A stretch of 64,000 nt of DNA. It comes from Pseudorhodobacter sp. MZDSW-24AT. Its GTDB lineage: Bacteria > Pseudomonadota > Alphaproteobacteria > Rhodobacterales > Rhodobacteraceae. A program made the position numbers and the translations under genes. The notes under the pieces are model-generated. The model did not search any database, had not been told where the DNA came from, and saw only the letters and a list, made by a program, of their open reading frames with translations. The stretch covers positions 62,001 to 126,000 of the forward strand of contig NZ_PGOI01000012.1 of the NCBI RefSeq assembly GCF_002794355.1, read 5' to 3'. Positions 55,409 through 64,000 of this stretch are shown piece after piece; position 1 is the stretch's first letter, and each line of letters starts with the position of its first letter.

Positions 55409-55536
55409 ACCCTGCGGCGGGGGTCACGGGCCGGCGGAGTGCCGGTTCCGTGTTTTCCGATCCCCCGCAAAGATCTGCGGGGAAACGAAGCGATGGCTTC
55501 CGACGGGCGCGGCGGAAGGAAAGTCTTGCGGCCGGG
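55409..55536 (-). other. pufQ-pufB leader with three stem-loops
   Basis: Three stems can form in this order on the transcript: CCCCGCA/TGCGGGG, CCGGC/GCCGG and CCGCCGCA/TGCGGCGG. In R. capsulatus this segment is where the pufQ-containing transcript is processed, giving a stable pufBA 5' end. The same is inferred. Confidence 0.55.
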
Positions 55537-55749
55537 TCAGGGCCGGAAAATGGCAGGCGTGATCGCCTTGGCTTCCAGCCAGGCGCGGGCCAAGGGCCCA
55601 TGCACCGGCAGGCGCTGGTGGCGCAGCGCCGTCCAGGCCCAGGCCAACAGCGACAGCGGCACCGCGACCAGGAAGATCAGCACGAAATACACATAGAACT
55701 CGGCCTTTGGCGTGCGATGCACATGGCCGCCTGCGGTCTGGTCACTCAT
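55537..55749 (-). CDS. pufQ: PufQ, bacteriochlorophyll-related small membrane protein
   Basis: The 70-aa product (ATG 55749, GGGAGG upstream) starts [20 protein letters not shown] and has one helix ([18 protein letters not shown]) plus a C-terminal [18 protein letters not shown]. Family members raise bacteriochlorophyll production, by an unclear mechanism. The start overlaps the bchZ end by 8 nt, as in other Rhodobacter species. Confidence 0.93.
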   Translation of the reverse strand: MSDQTAGGHVHRTPKAEFYVYFVLIFLVAVPLSLLAWAWTALRHQRLPVHGPLARAWLEAKAITPAIFRP

Positions 55750-57244
55750 GAATGCCTCCCTTGGCGTTCGCGTCTTGGGTTGGGCGGGCATCCCCGCGCA
55801 ATCCTTCGACAAATTCGACAATCACCCGCTCGGCCCCGTGGTCGAGCGCGGCCTTCTCCGCCGCATCCCGCAAGGATTTGGCGGCCGAGATCCGGGTCAG
55901 CACCGGGTGCTCGGAAACAATGCGGTCCAGTGCCGCCTGCGCGTCGAGATCCCATGGGAAATCGCGGCGCAAGGTGGTGGGGGTGGCGGCGGCGCTGTCC
56001 ATCTCAGACCCCAAGGGCAGGATGTGGAACAACGCCTCGAACAGCCCGTTGCACACTTCCTGCAAGATCCAGACCGCCCCGGCATAGCCCATGAAAGGCG
56101 TGCCGGTGTGCCGCCGGATCGCGGCCCCGGGAAAGCTCGCGGCGATGAAACTCGGGGCCGGACCCCCAAACGATCCGGGTCCGCCCTTCATCTCCGCCAT
56201 GTACATCTTCTCGTTGATCGACCCCATCACGATCAGCGGCCGATGCTGTTTGAGCAGCGCGCGCACCGCCTCGTTGTTGGTCTTGGCCCCCGCGACGCGC
56301 GACACCGCAAAGGCGCAAGGCAGGCCCAGATCATGCTCAAGGTAGTTGCGCACGCCGCGCGTATAGGTGTCATTGGCCACAATCGCGAAACTCGCGGTGG
56401 CAAAGAAATCCTGCGTGACCGACCGCCACAGATCCCAGACCGGCTTCAGCGTGCTGTGCTTTTCCCGCGCGATGAACGGCTCCGGGTCCAGCCCCAGCAA
56501 TTCCCCCAAGCTGCGCAGGAATTTCGTGGTCGACTCAAGGCCGAAGGGCGCTTGCAAATAAGGTTTGCCCAGCACCTCCGCGAGACCGCGCCCGAATTCG
56601 CGGTACATCACGATGTTCACATCGGCATTCACCAGATTGCGCATCTCGGCCAGATGGGCGCCCAAGGGCATCACCATATTGACCTCGGCCCCGATGCCTT
56701 CGACCAAGCGGCGGATCTCGTGCAGATCGCTCGCCATGTTGAAGGTGCCATACATCGGGCCCAGAATATTGACGCGCGGCGGCGCGCCGTCTTCGCGCTT
56801 TTTCTCCACCGGCATCCGGCCCTTGGTCATGCCGAATTCGGTGAAGATCCAGGTCATCGCGCGGTCAGCGCATTGCCACTGGTCCTCGTCGATGGTGCGC
56901 GGCAGGAAGCGCTGAATATTGGTGCCCGCCGGGGTGACGCCCCCACCGATCATCTCGGCGATCGACCCGGTCACCACCACCGCCGGCAGCGCCGGGTCGA
57001 GAACCTTCCAGGCCCGCGCCATCGAGGCTTCGGTGCCCGAGGACATCTCATCCTCGGCCAATCCGGTGACGACAATGGGCAATTCATGCGGCGGCAACGC
57101 GTCGGTGTAATGCAGCACCGAGGTGACCGGCAGGTTCTCACAGCCCACCGGGCCATCAATCACCACCTGCAATCCCTTGACGGCGCAAAAGGCATAGATC
57201 GCCCCCCAATAGCCGCCCGCCCGGTCATGGTCCTGAATCAGCAT
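55742..57244 (-). CDS. bchZ: chlorophyllide reductase subunit BchZ
   Basis: The 500-aa nitrogenase-like catalytic subunit pairs with BchY. It shows [20 protein letters not shown] (conserved Cys), [38 protein letters not shown] and [15 protein letters not shown]. The C-terminus contains the light-independent reductase tail [10 protein letters not shown]. The puf promoter is expected inside its 3' part. The upstream gap of 124 nt holds four tandem hairpins. Confidence 0.97.
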   Translation of the reverse strand: MLIQDHDRAGGYWGAIYAFCAVKGLQVVIDGPVGCENLPVTSVLHYTDALPPHELPIVVTGLAEDEMSSGTEASMARAWKVLDPALPAVVVTGSIAEMIGGGVTPAGTNIQRFLPRTIDEDQWQCADRAMTWIFTEFGMTKGRMPVEKKREDGAPPRVNILGPMYGTFNMASDLHEIRRLVEGIGAEVNMVMPLGAHLAEMRNLVNADVNIVMYREFGRGLAEVLGKPYLQAPFGLESTTKFLRSLGELLGLDPEPFIAREKHSTLKPVWDLWRSVTQDFFATASFAIVANDTYTRGVRNYLEHDLGLPCAFAVSRVAGAKTNNEAVRALLKQHRPLIVMGSINEKMYMAEMKGGPGSFGGPAPSFIAASFPGAAIRRHTGTPFMGYAGAVWILQEVCNGLFEALFHILPLGSEMDSAAATPTTLRRDFPWDLDAQAALDRIVSEHPVLTRISAAKSLRDAAEKAALDHGAERVIVEFVEGLRGDARPTQDANAKGGIHE

Positions 57245-57260
57245 GGGGTGCCCTCCCCAC

Positions 57261-57358
57261 GATCTTTCTGCGAAAGATCAGCAGCACGAATGTTCTGCGA
57301 ACATTCCAACCAAAGTTTCGCAGAAACTTTGTCCTTACGATTTTTCGCAGAAAAATCG
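57261..57358. repeat. CGCAG-core hairpins, locus 4 (four tandem copies between bchY and bchZ)
   Basis: Four palindromes lie in 98 nt: 4a 57261-57279 (GATCTTT, CTGCG, AAAGATC), 4b 57288-57306 (GAATGTT, CTGCG, AACATTC), 4c 57311-57331 (CAAAGTTT, CGCAG, AAACTTTG) and 4d 57338-57358 (CGATTTTT, CGCAG, AAAAATCG). Orientation flips in the middle: two CTGCG, then two CGCAG. Copy 4a has the same arms as 3a, and 4d the same as 1a and 2b. They occupy nearly all of the gap inside an operon. Confidence 0.92.
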
Positions 57359-57368
57359 AGGCGATGGG

Positions 57369-58892
57369 TCATATCATCTCCTCCGCCTTGGCCGCGCGCG
57401 CCAGCTTGTCCAGCTTCTTCTGGTGGGCGGCGCGGAAATCGGGGCGCAGGTTCGGCGCGCCTTCCCAGATGCCCGAGGTGTCGTCCTTGCCCACACCCTC
57501 AAAGAACGCCTTCATGCCGGCCATGCGGCTCTTGTTGCCCATCGCGGCGGTGATGACCTGCGCCAGCGATCCCGCGCCCGCCGGCCCCATCAAGGGGCGC
57601 GCCGAAATCAGGTTGGTGAAATACAGCGCCGGAATGCCCAGCTCCTTGGCCTTCTGCACCACCGGTGTGGTGCCGATCGCCAGATCGGGCGCAAAGCCCG
57701 CCATGGCGGCACAATCGTCTTCCAGGCTCGCACGGAACTTCACCGCCACGCCGCGCGCGGCGAGCCAAGCGCGGTCTGCCTCGCTCCAAGCACTGCGCGC
57801 GCAGGCCGTGCCGACATAGGGCACCTCGGCGCCGCTTTCGATCAAGAGCCGCGCCACCAGCAGCTCCGACCCTTCATAGCCCGACAGCGTGATGCGCCCC
57901 CGGATCGGGTTGGCGGCCAAAGCCGCGCGGATGGAGGCGCCAAAGGCATTCTGGGCCGCCGCGATCTTTTCTGCCGTCACATCATAGGCTTGCCCGACAG
58001 AGCTCAACCAGTCCATCGTGCCCTCATAGCCCACCGGGGCAGAGCCCACCACGCTGCGCCCGGCCGCCTCGAAAGACCGCACCGCCGCCGTGTAGAACGG
58101 ATGGATCGCCGCCACCACCTTGCAATCCAGCGCGGCGTAAAGCTCGCGCCACGCGCGGCACGGCACCACCGGCCCCGCGGCCAAGCCCATCGGCGCCAGC
58201 ATGGCGCCAATCATCATCGGATCGGCCGGGAACATCTCGCCCAAAAGCGCCACCGCCGGGCGGTCGCTGCGCCCCGTGGTTGGCGCCGCCACCGGCCCTG
58301 CCGCCACCTCGGCGCGCGCGTAATCCAGCATCGCGCCCGCCAGCACATCCTTGGCCTCGGCATGGGTTGGCACGCCGAACCCCGGCACATCGATCCCCAC
58401 GATCCGCACGCCGTTGATTTCCTTCGGCAACAGCCGCAGCGGCACCCCGCTTGCGGTGGGCACGCACAGGTTCGTCACCACCACCGCATCATAGCGCGCG
58501 GGGTCCGCCAGTTCATGCACCGCATCGCGGATGTCCTCGAACAGCTTGCCCGTCACCAGCGATTCCGAGTTGAACGGCACATAGCCCACCGACCGCCGCG
58601 CCCCGTAGAAATGCGACACGAAGGTCAACCCGTACACACAGCAGGCCGAGCCCGACAGCACCGTCGCCACCCGCCGCATCCGCAGCCCCACGCGCAAGGA
58701 CCCGAAAGCCGGGCACATGGATTGCGGTTTGTCATGAGGCCCTTGCGGGTAATCTTTCGCGTAACGGTTTAACAATTCCGTGTTGCCCGCTGCCCGCGCG
58801 GCCGCCGCCATCTGGTCGGCCCCGGCATGGCATCCTTGCCCATCCAGCGATGGCACAGCCGCTTCGGGCGCCACATGGCGCAACCCGCTCAT
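57369..58892 (-). CDS. bchY: chlorophyllide reductase subunit BchY
   Basis: The 507-aa partner of BchZ has Cys residues for the iron-sulfur cluster in KPQSMCPAFGSLRVGLRM, SGSACCVYGLTFVSHFYG and VVTNLCVPTASGVPLR. GEMFPADPMMIGAMLAPMG and GSAPVGYEGTMDWLSSVGQA follow. ATG 58892 has AAGGGG upstream and overlaps by ATGA the small ORF described next. The complex reduces the C7-C8 bond of chlorophyllide. Confidence 0.97.
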   Translation of the reverse strand: MSGLRHVAPEAAVPSLDGQGCHAGADQMAAAARAAGNTELLNRYAKDYPQGPHDKPQSMCPAFGSLRVGLRMRRVATVLSGSACCVYGLTFVSHFYGARRSVGYVPFNSESLVTGKLFEDIRDAVHELADPARYDAVVVTNLCVPTASGVPLRLLPKEINGVRIVGIDVPGFGVPTHAEAKDVLAGAMLDYARAEVAAGPVAAPTTGRSDRPAVALLGEMFPADPMMIGAMLAPMGLAAGPVVPCRAWRELYAALDCKVVAAIHPFYTAAVRSFEAAGRSVVGSAPVGYEGTMDWLSSVGQAYDVTAEKIAAAQNAFGASIRAALAANPIRGRITLSGYEGSELLVARLLIESGAEVPYVGTACARSAWSEADRAWLAARGVAVKFRASLEDDCAAMAGFAPDLAIGTTPVVQKAKELGIPALYFTNLISARPLMGPAGAGSLAQVITAAMGNKSRMAGMKAFFEGVGKDDTSGIWEGAPNLRPDFRAAHQKKLDKLARAAKAEEMI

Positions 58893-58963
58893 CGCGCACG
58901 CCCCTTGGCTTGCAACACGCGCAGCGCCTCTTCCAGCCGGGTCAGGGTGTCGAGATCAAACAT
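58889..58963 (-). CDS. candidate 24-aa peptide gene between bchX and bchY
   Basis: A 24-codon ORF starts at ATG 58963, inside the last codons of bchX, and stops at TGA 58889-58891, sharing ATGA with the bchY start. Its sequence begins [19 protein letters not shown] and ends with basic residues; it would form one amphipathic helix. Upstream GGTG and GGAAG could serve ribosomes. It may encode a peptide or simply carry ribosomes from bchX to bchY. I know of no described protein of this kind here. Confidence 0.45.
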   Translation of the reverse strand: MFDLDTLTRLEEALRVLQAKGRAR

Positions 58964-59960
58964 TGTCATACACCACTTCCAGCGAAGGCCGCGCCCCCGC
59001 GAAGGCGCCGCGCATGTCGGCATCCGTGGCGGGGGTCAGCACGAAATCGGCCCCCGTATGCTCGGCACTGAACAGCGCCAAAAGCCCATCCTGCGTCAGC
59101 GGCACCGGGCGCACCGGCGGCGCCACGCCCACCGCCGAAGCCAAGCTTTCGAACAGCGGCCCCCACTGGCTCTCATAGCTGCCGACAATCTGGTAATTGG
59201 CCGATTTCTTGCGCAGATCATCGTCTTGCGGGATTGCCGCCAGCACCGGGATCTTCACCGCTTCCGCAAAAGCCGCCGCTTCGCCCGTGCCATCATCCTT
59301 GTTGATGACCAGCCCCGCCACGCCGACATTGCCGCCCAGCCGCCGGAAATACTCCACCGCCGAACACACATTGTTCGCCACATACAGCGATTGCAGGTCG
59401 TTCGACGCGACCAAGATCACCTTCTGCGCCATGTCGCGGGCAATCGGCAGGCCAAAGCCGCCGCAGACCACATCGCCCAGAAAATCCAGCAGAACATAGT
59501 CAAAGTCCCAGTCATGGAACCCCAGCTTTTCCAAAAGCTCGAACCCGTGGATGATCCCGCGCCCGCCGCAGCCACGCCCCACCTCTGGCCCGCCCAGCTC
59601 CATCGCGAACACACCGCCGCGTTTGAAGCAGACATCGCCAATCTTGACCTCTTCGCCCGCCAGTTTCTTGCGGGTCGAGGTCTCGATGATGGTGGGGCAG
59701 GCCTTGCCGCCGAACAACAGGCTGGTGGTGTCCGATTTCGGATCGCAGCCGATCAACAGCACCCGCTTGCCCATCTCGGCCATCATGTGGCTCAGGTTGG
59801 CCAGCGTGAAGGATTTGCCAATCCCGCCCTTGCCATAGATCGCAATGATCTGCGTCTTCTTGGTGGGCGCGCCCTGCGGCACTTCCAGCGAAGGTTCATC
59901 ATGCGCCTCGGCGCGCAGACGGGCATCGAAATCCTTGAGGTTCGGAATATCCAAAGTCAT
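58956..59960 (-). CDS. bchX: chlorophyllide reductase iron protein BchX
   Basis: The 334-aa NifH-like ATPase passes electrons to BchYZ. The P-loop is [20 protein letters not shown] and switch II lies in [19 protein letters not shown], which has one of the cluster-ligand Cys; the other is in [22 protein letters not shown] 59960 overlaps bchC by ATGA, so the longer frame to 59996 is not used. Confidence 0.97.
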   Translation of the reverse strand: MTLDIPNLKDFDARLRAEAHDEPSLEVPQGAPTKKTQIIAIYGKGGIGKSFTLANLSHMMAEMGKRVLLIGCDPKSDTTSLLFGGKACPTIIETSTRKKLAGEEVKIGDVCFKRGGVFAMELGGPEVGRGCGGRGIIHGFELLEKLGFHDWDFDYVLLDFLGDVVCGGFGLPIARDMAQKVILVASNDLQSLYVANNVCSAVEYFRRLGGNVGVAGLVINKDDGTGEAAAFAEAVKIPVLAAIPQDDDLRKKSANYQIVGSYESQWGPLFESLASAVGVAPPVRPVPLTQDGLLALFSAEHTGADFVLTPATDADMRGAFAGARPSLEVVYDNV

Positions 59961-60901
59961 GCGTGGCCGCTCCAGTCCAATATCATTTTCAGGCAAGACG
60001 CGTCTTCAAAGGCCAAGGCATAGGCCTCTGTCGCATCCGCAGCAGGGCGGGTGTGGGTGATCAGCCCGGAAAGCGACAAAGCGCCGCTTTCGATCAGCGC
60101 GCGCACCGCCACCAGATCATCGGGGGTCCATTCGCTGGCAATCCGAATGCGCGCCTCTTTCATAAATGCGGGCGGAAAGGCAAAGCTCACCGGCTCGGTA
60201 TAGAACCCCGCCAGCACCACTTCGCCGCCTTTGGCAAGCCGCATCACCAGCGGGTCCAACAGGCCCTTGGCACCGCTGGCATCGTAAATCGCCTTATAGT
60301 CGCGGCGGCTGTCGGTTGCGGGGTCAATCACCTCATAGCCCAGCGCGCCCTCGCGCCGGGCGGGGTTCACTTCCCACACGGTGGGCGCAGGCGCCCCCGC
60401 CGCAATCGTCAGCCGCGCCAGCAACCGGCCCAGCGTGCCATGGCCGACAATCAGATCGGGCAAAGCGGTGTTGAACCCGGCAAGCGCATGGCGCGCCGTG
60501 GCTGCCAGCGCCAGCAAGGCACCTTCCGCCCCGGCCCCCCGGTCCAGCCGCGCCACCCGCGCCGCAGGTGTCACCAGATGGCGCGATGCGCCCCCAAACA
60601 GGCCGCGCACATTTTCTGCAAAACAATTCGCGCCGGGCACAAACACATGCTCGCCCACGCGGAACCCGGTTTCCGGGGCGGCCTCCACCACCTCGCCAAA
60701 TGCCTCATATCCCGGCACCAGCGGATAGCCCATTCCCGGAAAGGGCGGCATCGTGCCCGACCAGAACAGCTTTTCGGTGCCCGTCGAAATGCCCGAATGC
60801 GACACCTCGACCACCAGATCCCCTGCCGTCGGGGGCACAAGGCCCAAGGTCGCAACCCCAAGGTCACGCGGCCCCGACAAGATGACGGCAGATGTTTTCA
60901 C
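59957..60901 (-). CDS. bchC: 3-hydroxyethyl bacteriochlorophyllide a dehydrogenase BchC
   Basis: The 314-aa zinc-type alcohol dehydrogenase oxidises the hydroxyethyl group to acetyl. It has [40 protein letters not shown] and [13 protein letters not shown] (NAD site). The start is GTG 60901 with GGGGAG upstream. It is the first gene after the paired PpsR boxes. Confidence 0.95.
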   Translation of the reverse strand: MKTSAVILSGPRDLGVATLGLVPPTAGDLVVEVSHSGISTGTEKLFWSGTMPPFPGMGYPLVPGYEAFGEVVEAAPETGFRVGEHVFVPGANCFAENVRGLFGGASRHLVTPAARVARLDRGAGAEGALLALAATARHALAGFNTALPDLIVGHGTLGRLLARLTIAAGAPAPTVWEVNPARREGALGYEVIDPATDSRRDYKAIYDASGAKGLLDPLVMRLAKGGEVVLAGFYTEPVSFAFPPAFMKEARIRIASEWTPDDLVAVRALIESGALSLSGLITHTRPAADATEAYALAFEDASCLKMILDWSGHA

Positions 60902-60962
60902 CAGTCTGTCTCCCCTTTCCGCCGATCACAGAGTCGCGATGCAACGGAACCTTTTCACTAGC

Positions 60963-61006
60963 TGTAAGTTTAGACTTACAATTCAAAGTGTCAATTTAAA
61001 TGGACA
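60963..61006 (-). promoter_or_regulatory. bchC promoter with two PpsR/CrtJ boxes
   Basis: Box 1 is TGTAAGTTTAGACTTACA (60963-60980) and box 2 TGTCAATTTAAATGGACA (60989-61006); both fit TGT-N12-ACA and they are 8 bp apart, the spacing known for cooperative binding. On the minus strand TTGACA (60989-60994) lies in box 2 and TAAACT (60967-60972) in box 1, 16 nt apart, so a repressor on both boxes would cover the promoter. Confidence 0.92.
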
Positions 61007-61122
61007 TGTTTTGAGCAGATAGCTGTCGCGCCTGTTGCACAGCCAAGCCCCGGCCAGCGCCCAAAGGCGCTTTTGGCAACGACGGGCCTGTTTTTGCCGC
61101 CTGCGCGGCAGTGCCTTTGCGG

Positions 61123-62235
61123 TCAGAACGGCTTTTGCGCCGTCAGGGCCGAGGTGACATAGGGCCTTGGCCCGGGGTAGTCGCGCAGGCCGGTAAAGCC
61201 TGCCGCAGACAAAAGCGCTGCAATTTCGACGGCCGAGCGTGTGCGCCCGGTCTGCATCGCCAATGTGTAAACCGCGAAATAAACATCCGTCGCCGGATCG
61301 GGGCGCGCGCCTCCCGACATCGGCTCCGAAATCAACAGCCGCCCGCCCGGCGGCAAGGCGGCAAACGCCGCCTCCAGCAAGGCCGCCACCGTAGAGTCGG
61401 AATGGTCATAAAGCACCCGGATCAGGCTGATCATATCCGCGCCCTGCGGCAGCGGATCGTCCCGGAAACTGCCCGGATGCACGGTCAGCCGCGCCAGAGG
61501 GGCGGCCCCCTCCACCACCGCGGGCAAGTCGAACAGCGTCAGCCGCAGCGCCGGATACTGCGCCGCCACCGCGCGCAGAAAGGCGCCGGTGCCGCCGCCC
61601 ACATCCATCAAATGGCGCACGCCCCGCAGGCTGACCAGCCGCAGCGTGTCGCCTGCCACCAGCGCCTGACTGTCCGCCATCAGGCGGCTGTAGCGCGCGG
61701 CAAGCGCAGGCTCGGCGGCCGCCCCCGCGCCAAAGACATAAGGCCAAAACCCCGCCAGTTCGGGCTGGGTCTGGCCTCGGAAAAACGCCACCGGATCGGC
61801 CAGATCGCGGTAAAGCACATCATGGTGCCGCACCATCGCCTCCAGCCCCGGCACGGTCAGAAAGGCCCCGCCGCGCGGGGTCAGATGCCATTGCCCGCGC
61901 GCGTGGCGCAGCAGTTTCAGCGCAGCCCCCGCCTGCACCAAAATCTGCATCCGCGCCTCGGGCACCGCCGCCCTCTGCGCCAAACGCGGCAGCGACGCGG
62001 GCCCTTCGGCCAGCGCGTGCAACACCCGCAACTCCACCAGCGCCAGCAGCGCCTGCGACTGCACAAAGCCCGAAACCACGTCGAAAAGCGCGCGCCCCTC
62101 GGCCCGCGATCTCAGCCTAAGCCCCGGAATCCGCTCGATCACGGCGTGAAAGCGCGGTGACATCGCCAGACGGGTCAGCCATGCCGGCCCCGTCCGCCGC
62201 AGCCGCTCGGGCCGGGGCAAGGGCAGATCCGCCAC
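61123..62235 (-). CDS. crtF: demethylspheroidene O-methyltransferase
   Basis: The 370-aa SAM enzyme methylates the tertiary hydroxyl of carotenoids to give spheroidene. The SAM motif is LMDVGGGTGAFLRAVAAQYP, followed by LTLFDLPAVVEGA and ISLIRVLYDHSDS. The N-terminal part has the dimerisation helices (FDVVSGFVQSQALLALVELR). GTG 62235 follows crtE by 4 nt; AAGGGG is upstream. Confidence 0.93.
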   Translation of the reverse strand: MADLPLPRPERLRRTGPAWLTRLAMSPRFHAVIERIPGLRLRSRAEGRALFDVVSGFVQSQALLALVELRVLHALAEGPASLPRLAQRAAVPEARMQILVQAGAALKLLRHARGQWHLTPRGGAFLTVPGLEAMVRHHDVLYRDLADPVAFFRGQTQPELAGFWPYVFGAGAAAEPALAARYSRLMADSQALVAGDTLRLVSLRGVRHLMDVGGGTGAFLRAVAAQYPALRLTLFDLPAVVEGAAPLARLTVHPGSFRDDPLPQGADMISLIRVLYDHSDSTVAALLEAAFAALPPGGRLLISEPMSGGARPDPATDVYFAVYTLAMQTGRTRSAVEIAALLSAAGFTGLRDYPGPRPYVTSALTAQKPF

Positions 62236-62239
62236 CCCC

Positions 62240-63109
62240 TTATCCCTTCGCCGCCGTCAAGCGCGCGGGCGTCATCTTCTCGGCATAGGCGCGCACCATC
62301 TGCGCCAGCATCGCCTCCCCCGGACAGGCCGGAATCGAGGCGATCGCGCCCCCAAGAATGTCGCGCAAATGCGCCACCGCCCCCGCCACGCCCAGCTCCG
62401 TCACCGCCGAAGGCCGCCCATGCGCCACATCCTGCCCCGCAGGCTTGCCCATCTCCTCCGCCCCCAGCAGCGCGTCCTTCAGATCATCCGCCACCTGAAA
62501 TGCAGCGCCAATGCGTGCGCCCAGCTCTTCCCACGGCTCCGCATCCTGCCCCGCCGCCAGCGCCCCCATCTGCGTCGCCGCAATGAACAGCGCCCCCGTC
62601 TTCGCCCGGTGATAGGCCGCCAGATCGATCTGCCCTTCGCTCTCCCAGCCTTGGCCCGCACAAATGCCAAACGGCATCCCCGTGCGCTGCGCCAGATGCC
62701 GCACCAGCCCCAGCGCCCGCTCCGGCGCCTCTGCCCCCGCCCGCGCGAGCACCTCGAAGGCCAGCACGATCAGCGAATCCCCCGCCAGCACCGCCAAAGG
62801 CTCCCCAAAGGCCCGGTGCACCGTCGCCTTACCCCGCCGCACATCGGCATCGTCAAAGGCGGGCAGATCATCATGCACCAGACTCGCGCAATGGATCAGC
62901 TCCAGCGCCACCGCCGCCGCATCCGTCAGCCCCGGCCGGTCATCGCCACAGGCCAGCGCCACCGACATCAGAATCGTCGGCCGGATGCGCGCGCCCCCCG
63001 GAAACACCGCATAAGGCAAGGCCGCCCCCAGACGCGGTGGCGCCGCTTCGGATTGCGCCAAGGCCATCGCCCGCCCCATCGCCGCTTCGATCCGCCCATC
63101 CAGTGCCAT
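62240..63109 (-). CDS. crtE: geranylgeranyl diphosphate synthase
   Basis: The 289-aa prenyltransferase makes GGPP for carotenoids and the phytyl chain. The first Asp-rich motif is CASLVHDDLPAFDDADVRRG and the second QVADDLKDALLG. GGARIRPTILMSVALACGDD is the substrate-binding start. ATG 63109 has AGGAGAGG upstream; longer frames run into the promoter. It forms an operon with crtF and probably reads into bchC. Confidence 0.95.
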   Translation of the reverse strand: MALDGRIEAAMGRAMALAQSEAAPPRLGAALPYAVFPGGARIRPTILMSVALACGDDRPGLTDAAAVALELIHCASLVHDDLPAFDDADVRRGKATVHRAFGEPLAVLAGDSLIVLAFEVLARAGAEAPERALGLVRHLAQRTGMPFGICAGQGWESEGQIDLAAYHRAKTGALFIAATQMGALAAGQDAEPWEELGARIGAAFQVADDLKDALLGAEEMGKPAGQDVAHGRPSAVTELGVAGAVAHLRDILGGAIASIPACPGEAMLAQMVRAYAEKMTPARLTAAKG

Positions 63110-63231
63110 AAGCTGCCCTCTCCTGACGCTTTGCCCCATCGTGGCAGCGCCTTGGCCATGTGTAAACCAAAACTTACACATTTCGCGTCATTCCCACTTT
63201 ACAACCTCCCGCAACCCGCCATCATGCCCCC
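63110..63231. promoter_or_regulatory. crtE-crtD divergent promoter with PpsR/CrtJ boxes
   Basis: TGTAAACCAAAACTTACA (63161-63178) is a full TGT-N12-ACA box. A degenerate partner, CGT-N12-ACA (63186-63203), lies 7 nt away. The pair can control both genes, which are oriented away from each other. Confidence 0.8.
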
Positions 63232-64000
63232 ATGCAAAGCCGCGACACCGCAGTCATCATCGGGGCCGGGATCGGAGGCCTCGCCGCCGCCATCCGTCTG
63301 GCGGCCAGCGGCCTGCGCGTCCGCGTGCTCGAGGCCGCCGACAGCCCCGGCGGCAAGGCGCGCGCCCTGCCTTCTGCCGCAGGCCCGGTTGACACCGGCC
63401 CCACCGTCCTCACGATGCGCGCCGAATTCGACGCCCTCTTCGCCCTCGCGGGCCAGCGGCTGGACGATCATGTCACCCTCACCCCGCTGCCCATCCTCGC
63501 CCGCCATTTCTGGCAAGACAGCCCGTCGCTCGACCTCTTCCCCGACCCCGAGGCGAATATCGAAGCCATCGACCGCTTTGCCGGGCCACGAGAGGCCGCC
63601 GCCTTCGCCCGCTTCAACCGCCTGTCGCAGGCGCTTCTGGCCGCCTTCGACGCGCCGGTGATGCGCAGCGCCACGCCAAATCTTGCCCGCATCGCCCGCA
63701 CCGCCGCCGTGCAACCCAGGCTCTGGCCCGCCCTCCTGCCCGGTGTCTCGCTCGAAAGGCTGCTCAAAGCTCACTTCCGCGACCCGCGCCTGATCCAGCT
63801 TTTCGCCCGCTACGCCACCTATGTCGGCGGCCGCCCGCGCCATGCACCGGGCGTGCTCGCGCTGATCTGGCAGGCCGAGGCGCAAGGCGTCTGGGCCGTG
63901 CGCGGCGGCCTCCACAGCCTTGCCCAAAGCCTTGCCGATCTTGCCACCGGCCTTGGGGTGCGCTTTCACTATGCCACCCGCGCCCGCCGCATCCTCACCG
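63232..64000 (+). CDS. crtD: methoxyneurosporene (hydroxyneurosporene) dehydrogenase, 3' part outside window
   Basis: The first 256 residues of a CrtI-type FAD desaturase are present: RDTAVIIGAGIGGLAAAIRL (FAD site), VRVLEAADSPGGKARALPSA, DTGPTVLTMRAEFDALFALA and RYATYVGGRPRHAPGVLAL. The position beside crtE in divergent orientation identifies it as CrtD rather than CrtI. The frame stays open to the last base. The ribosome site is weak. Confidence 0.92.
   Translation, partial: MQSRDTAVIIGAGIGGLAAAIRLAASGLRVRVLEAADSPGGKARALPSAAGPVDTGPTVLTMRAEFDALFALAGQRLDDHVTLTPLPILARHFWQDSPSLDLFPDPEANIEAIDRFAGPREAAAFARFNRLSQALLAAFDAPVMRSATPNLARIARTAAVQPRLWPALLPGVSLERLLKAHFRDPRLIQLFARYATYVGGRPRHAPGVLALIWQAEAQGVWAVRGGLHSLAQSLADLATGLGVRFHYATRARRILT

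Noticed and set aside
57261-57358. CRISPR array
   Set aside because: The four palindromes have different arms and irregular, very short spacers (4 to 8 nt). No cas genes are near.

Overview
The window is chromosomal DNA of a purple non-sulfur alphaproteobacterium of the Rhodobacter group (Rhodobacterales). The evidence is high GC, a complete-looking Rhodobacter-type gene transfer agent (GTA) head-tail cluster, and the superoperon crtD / crtEF-bchCXYZ-pufQBALMX-dxs. The presence of pufX narrows it to Rhodobacter and its closest relatives. I cannot name the species from sequence alone.

Layout. (1) 1-11257, minus strand: GTA structural genes g15 (its 3' part lies outside the window) back to g1, many coupled by ATGA overlaps; the leader in front of g1 contains a terminator-like hairpin. 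(2) 11464-20555, minus: mltG-fabF, a thuB/thuA-like pair with a LacI-type palindrome upstream, and a TakP-like TRAP transporter (large, small and binding subunits). (3) 20807-27791, plus: a two-component system divergent from the TRAP genes, coupled to a small-molecule kinase; a Ca2+/cation antiporter; then ilvB-ilvH behind a leader-peptide attenuator. (4) 27846-36413, minus: enoyl-CoA hydratase/isomerase, ccmH-ccmF (cytochrome c maturation), DUF3422, pntB-pntA, and a small methyltransferase-like membrane protein. (5) 36545-50623, mixed housekeeping: kynureninase, L,D-transpeptidase lipoprotein, lyxose isomerase-like cupin, glutamine-amidotransferase hydrolase, DUF305, class V aminotransferase, ABC exporter, YgfZ, EF-P, a conserved 108-aa protein, a DUF2497/PopZ-like protein, TolC, a Pcm-like methyltransferase and a secreted protein of unknown function. 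(6) 50768-64000: photosynthesis cluster in the order dxs, pufX, M, L, A, B, Q, bchZ, Y, X, C, crtF, crtE (minus) and divergent crtD (plus, cut by the window end). PpsR/CrtJ boxes lie upstream of bchC and between crtE and crtD.

The most unusual signal is a family of ten short intergenic hairpins with a constant core (TTCGCAGAA or its complement TTCTGCGAA) and arms that differ between copies but stay self-complementary. They occur in groups of 2, 2, 2 and 4, only between genes, and the group of four fills the bchY-bchZ gap. Other leads are an uncatalogued 24-codon ORF that overlaps the end of bchX and the start of bchY, a promoter-plus-terminator leader before the GTA genes, and a second repeat (core GGATATTTATGAACAGATGA) placed between the first and second genes of two operons.

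All calls come from reading the sequence and from recall of protein families. No database search was run.
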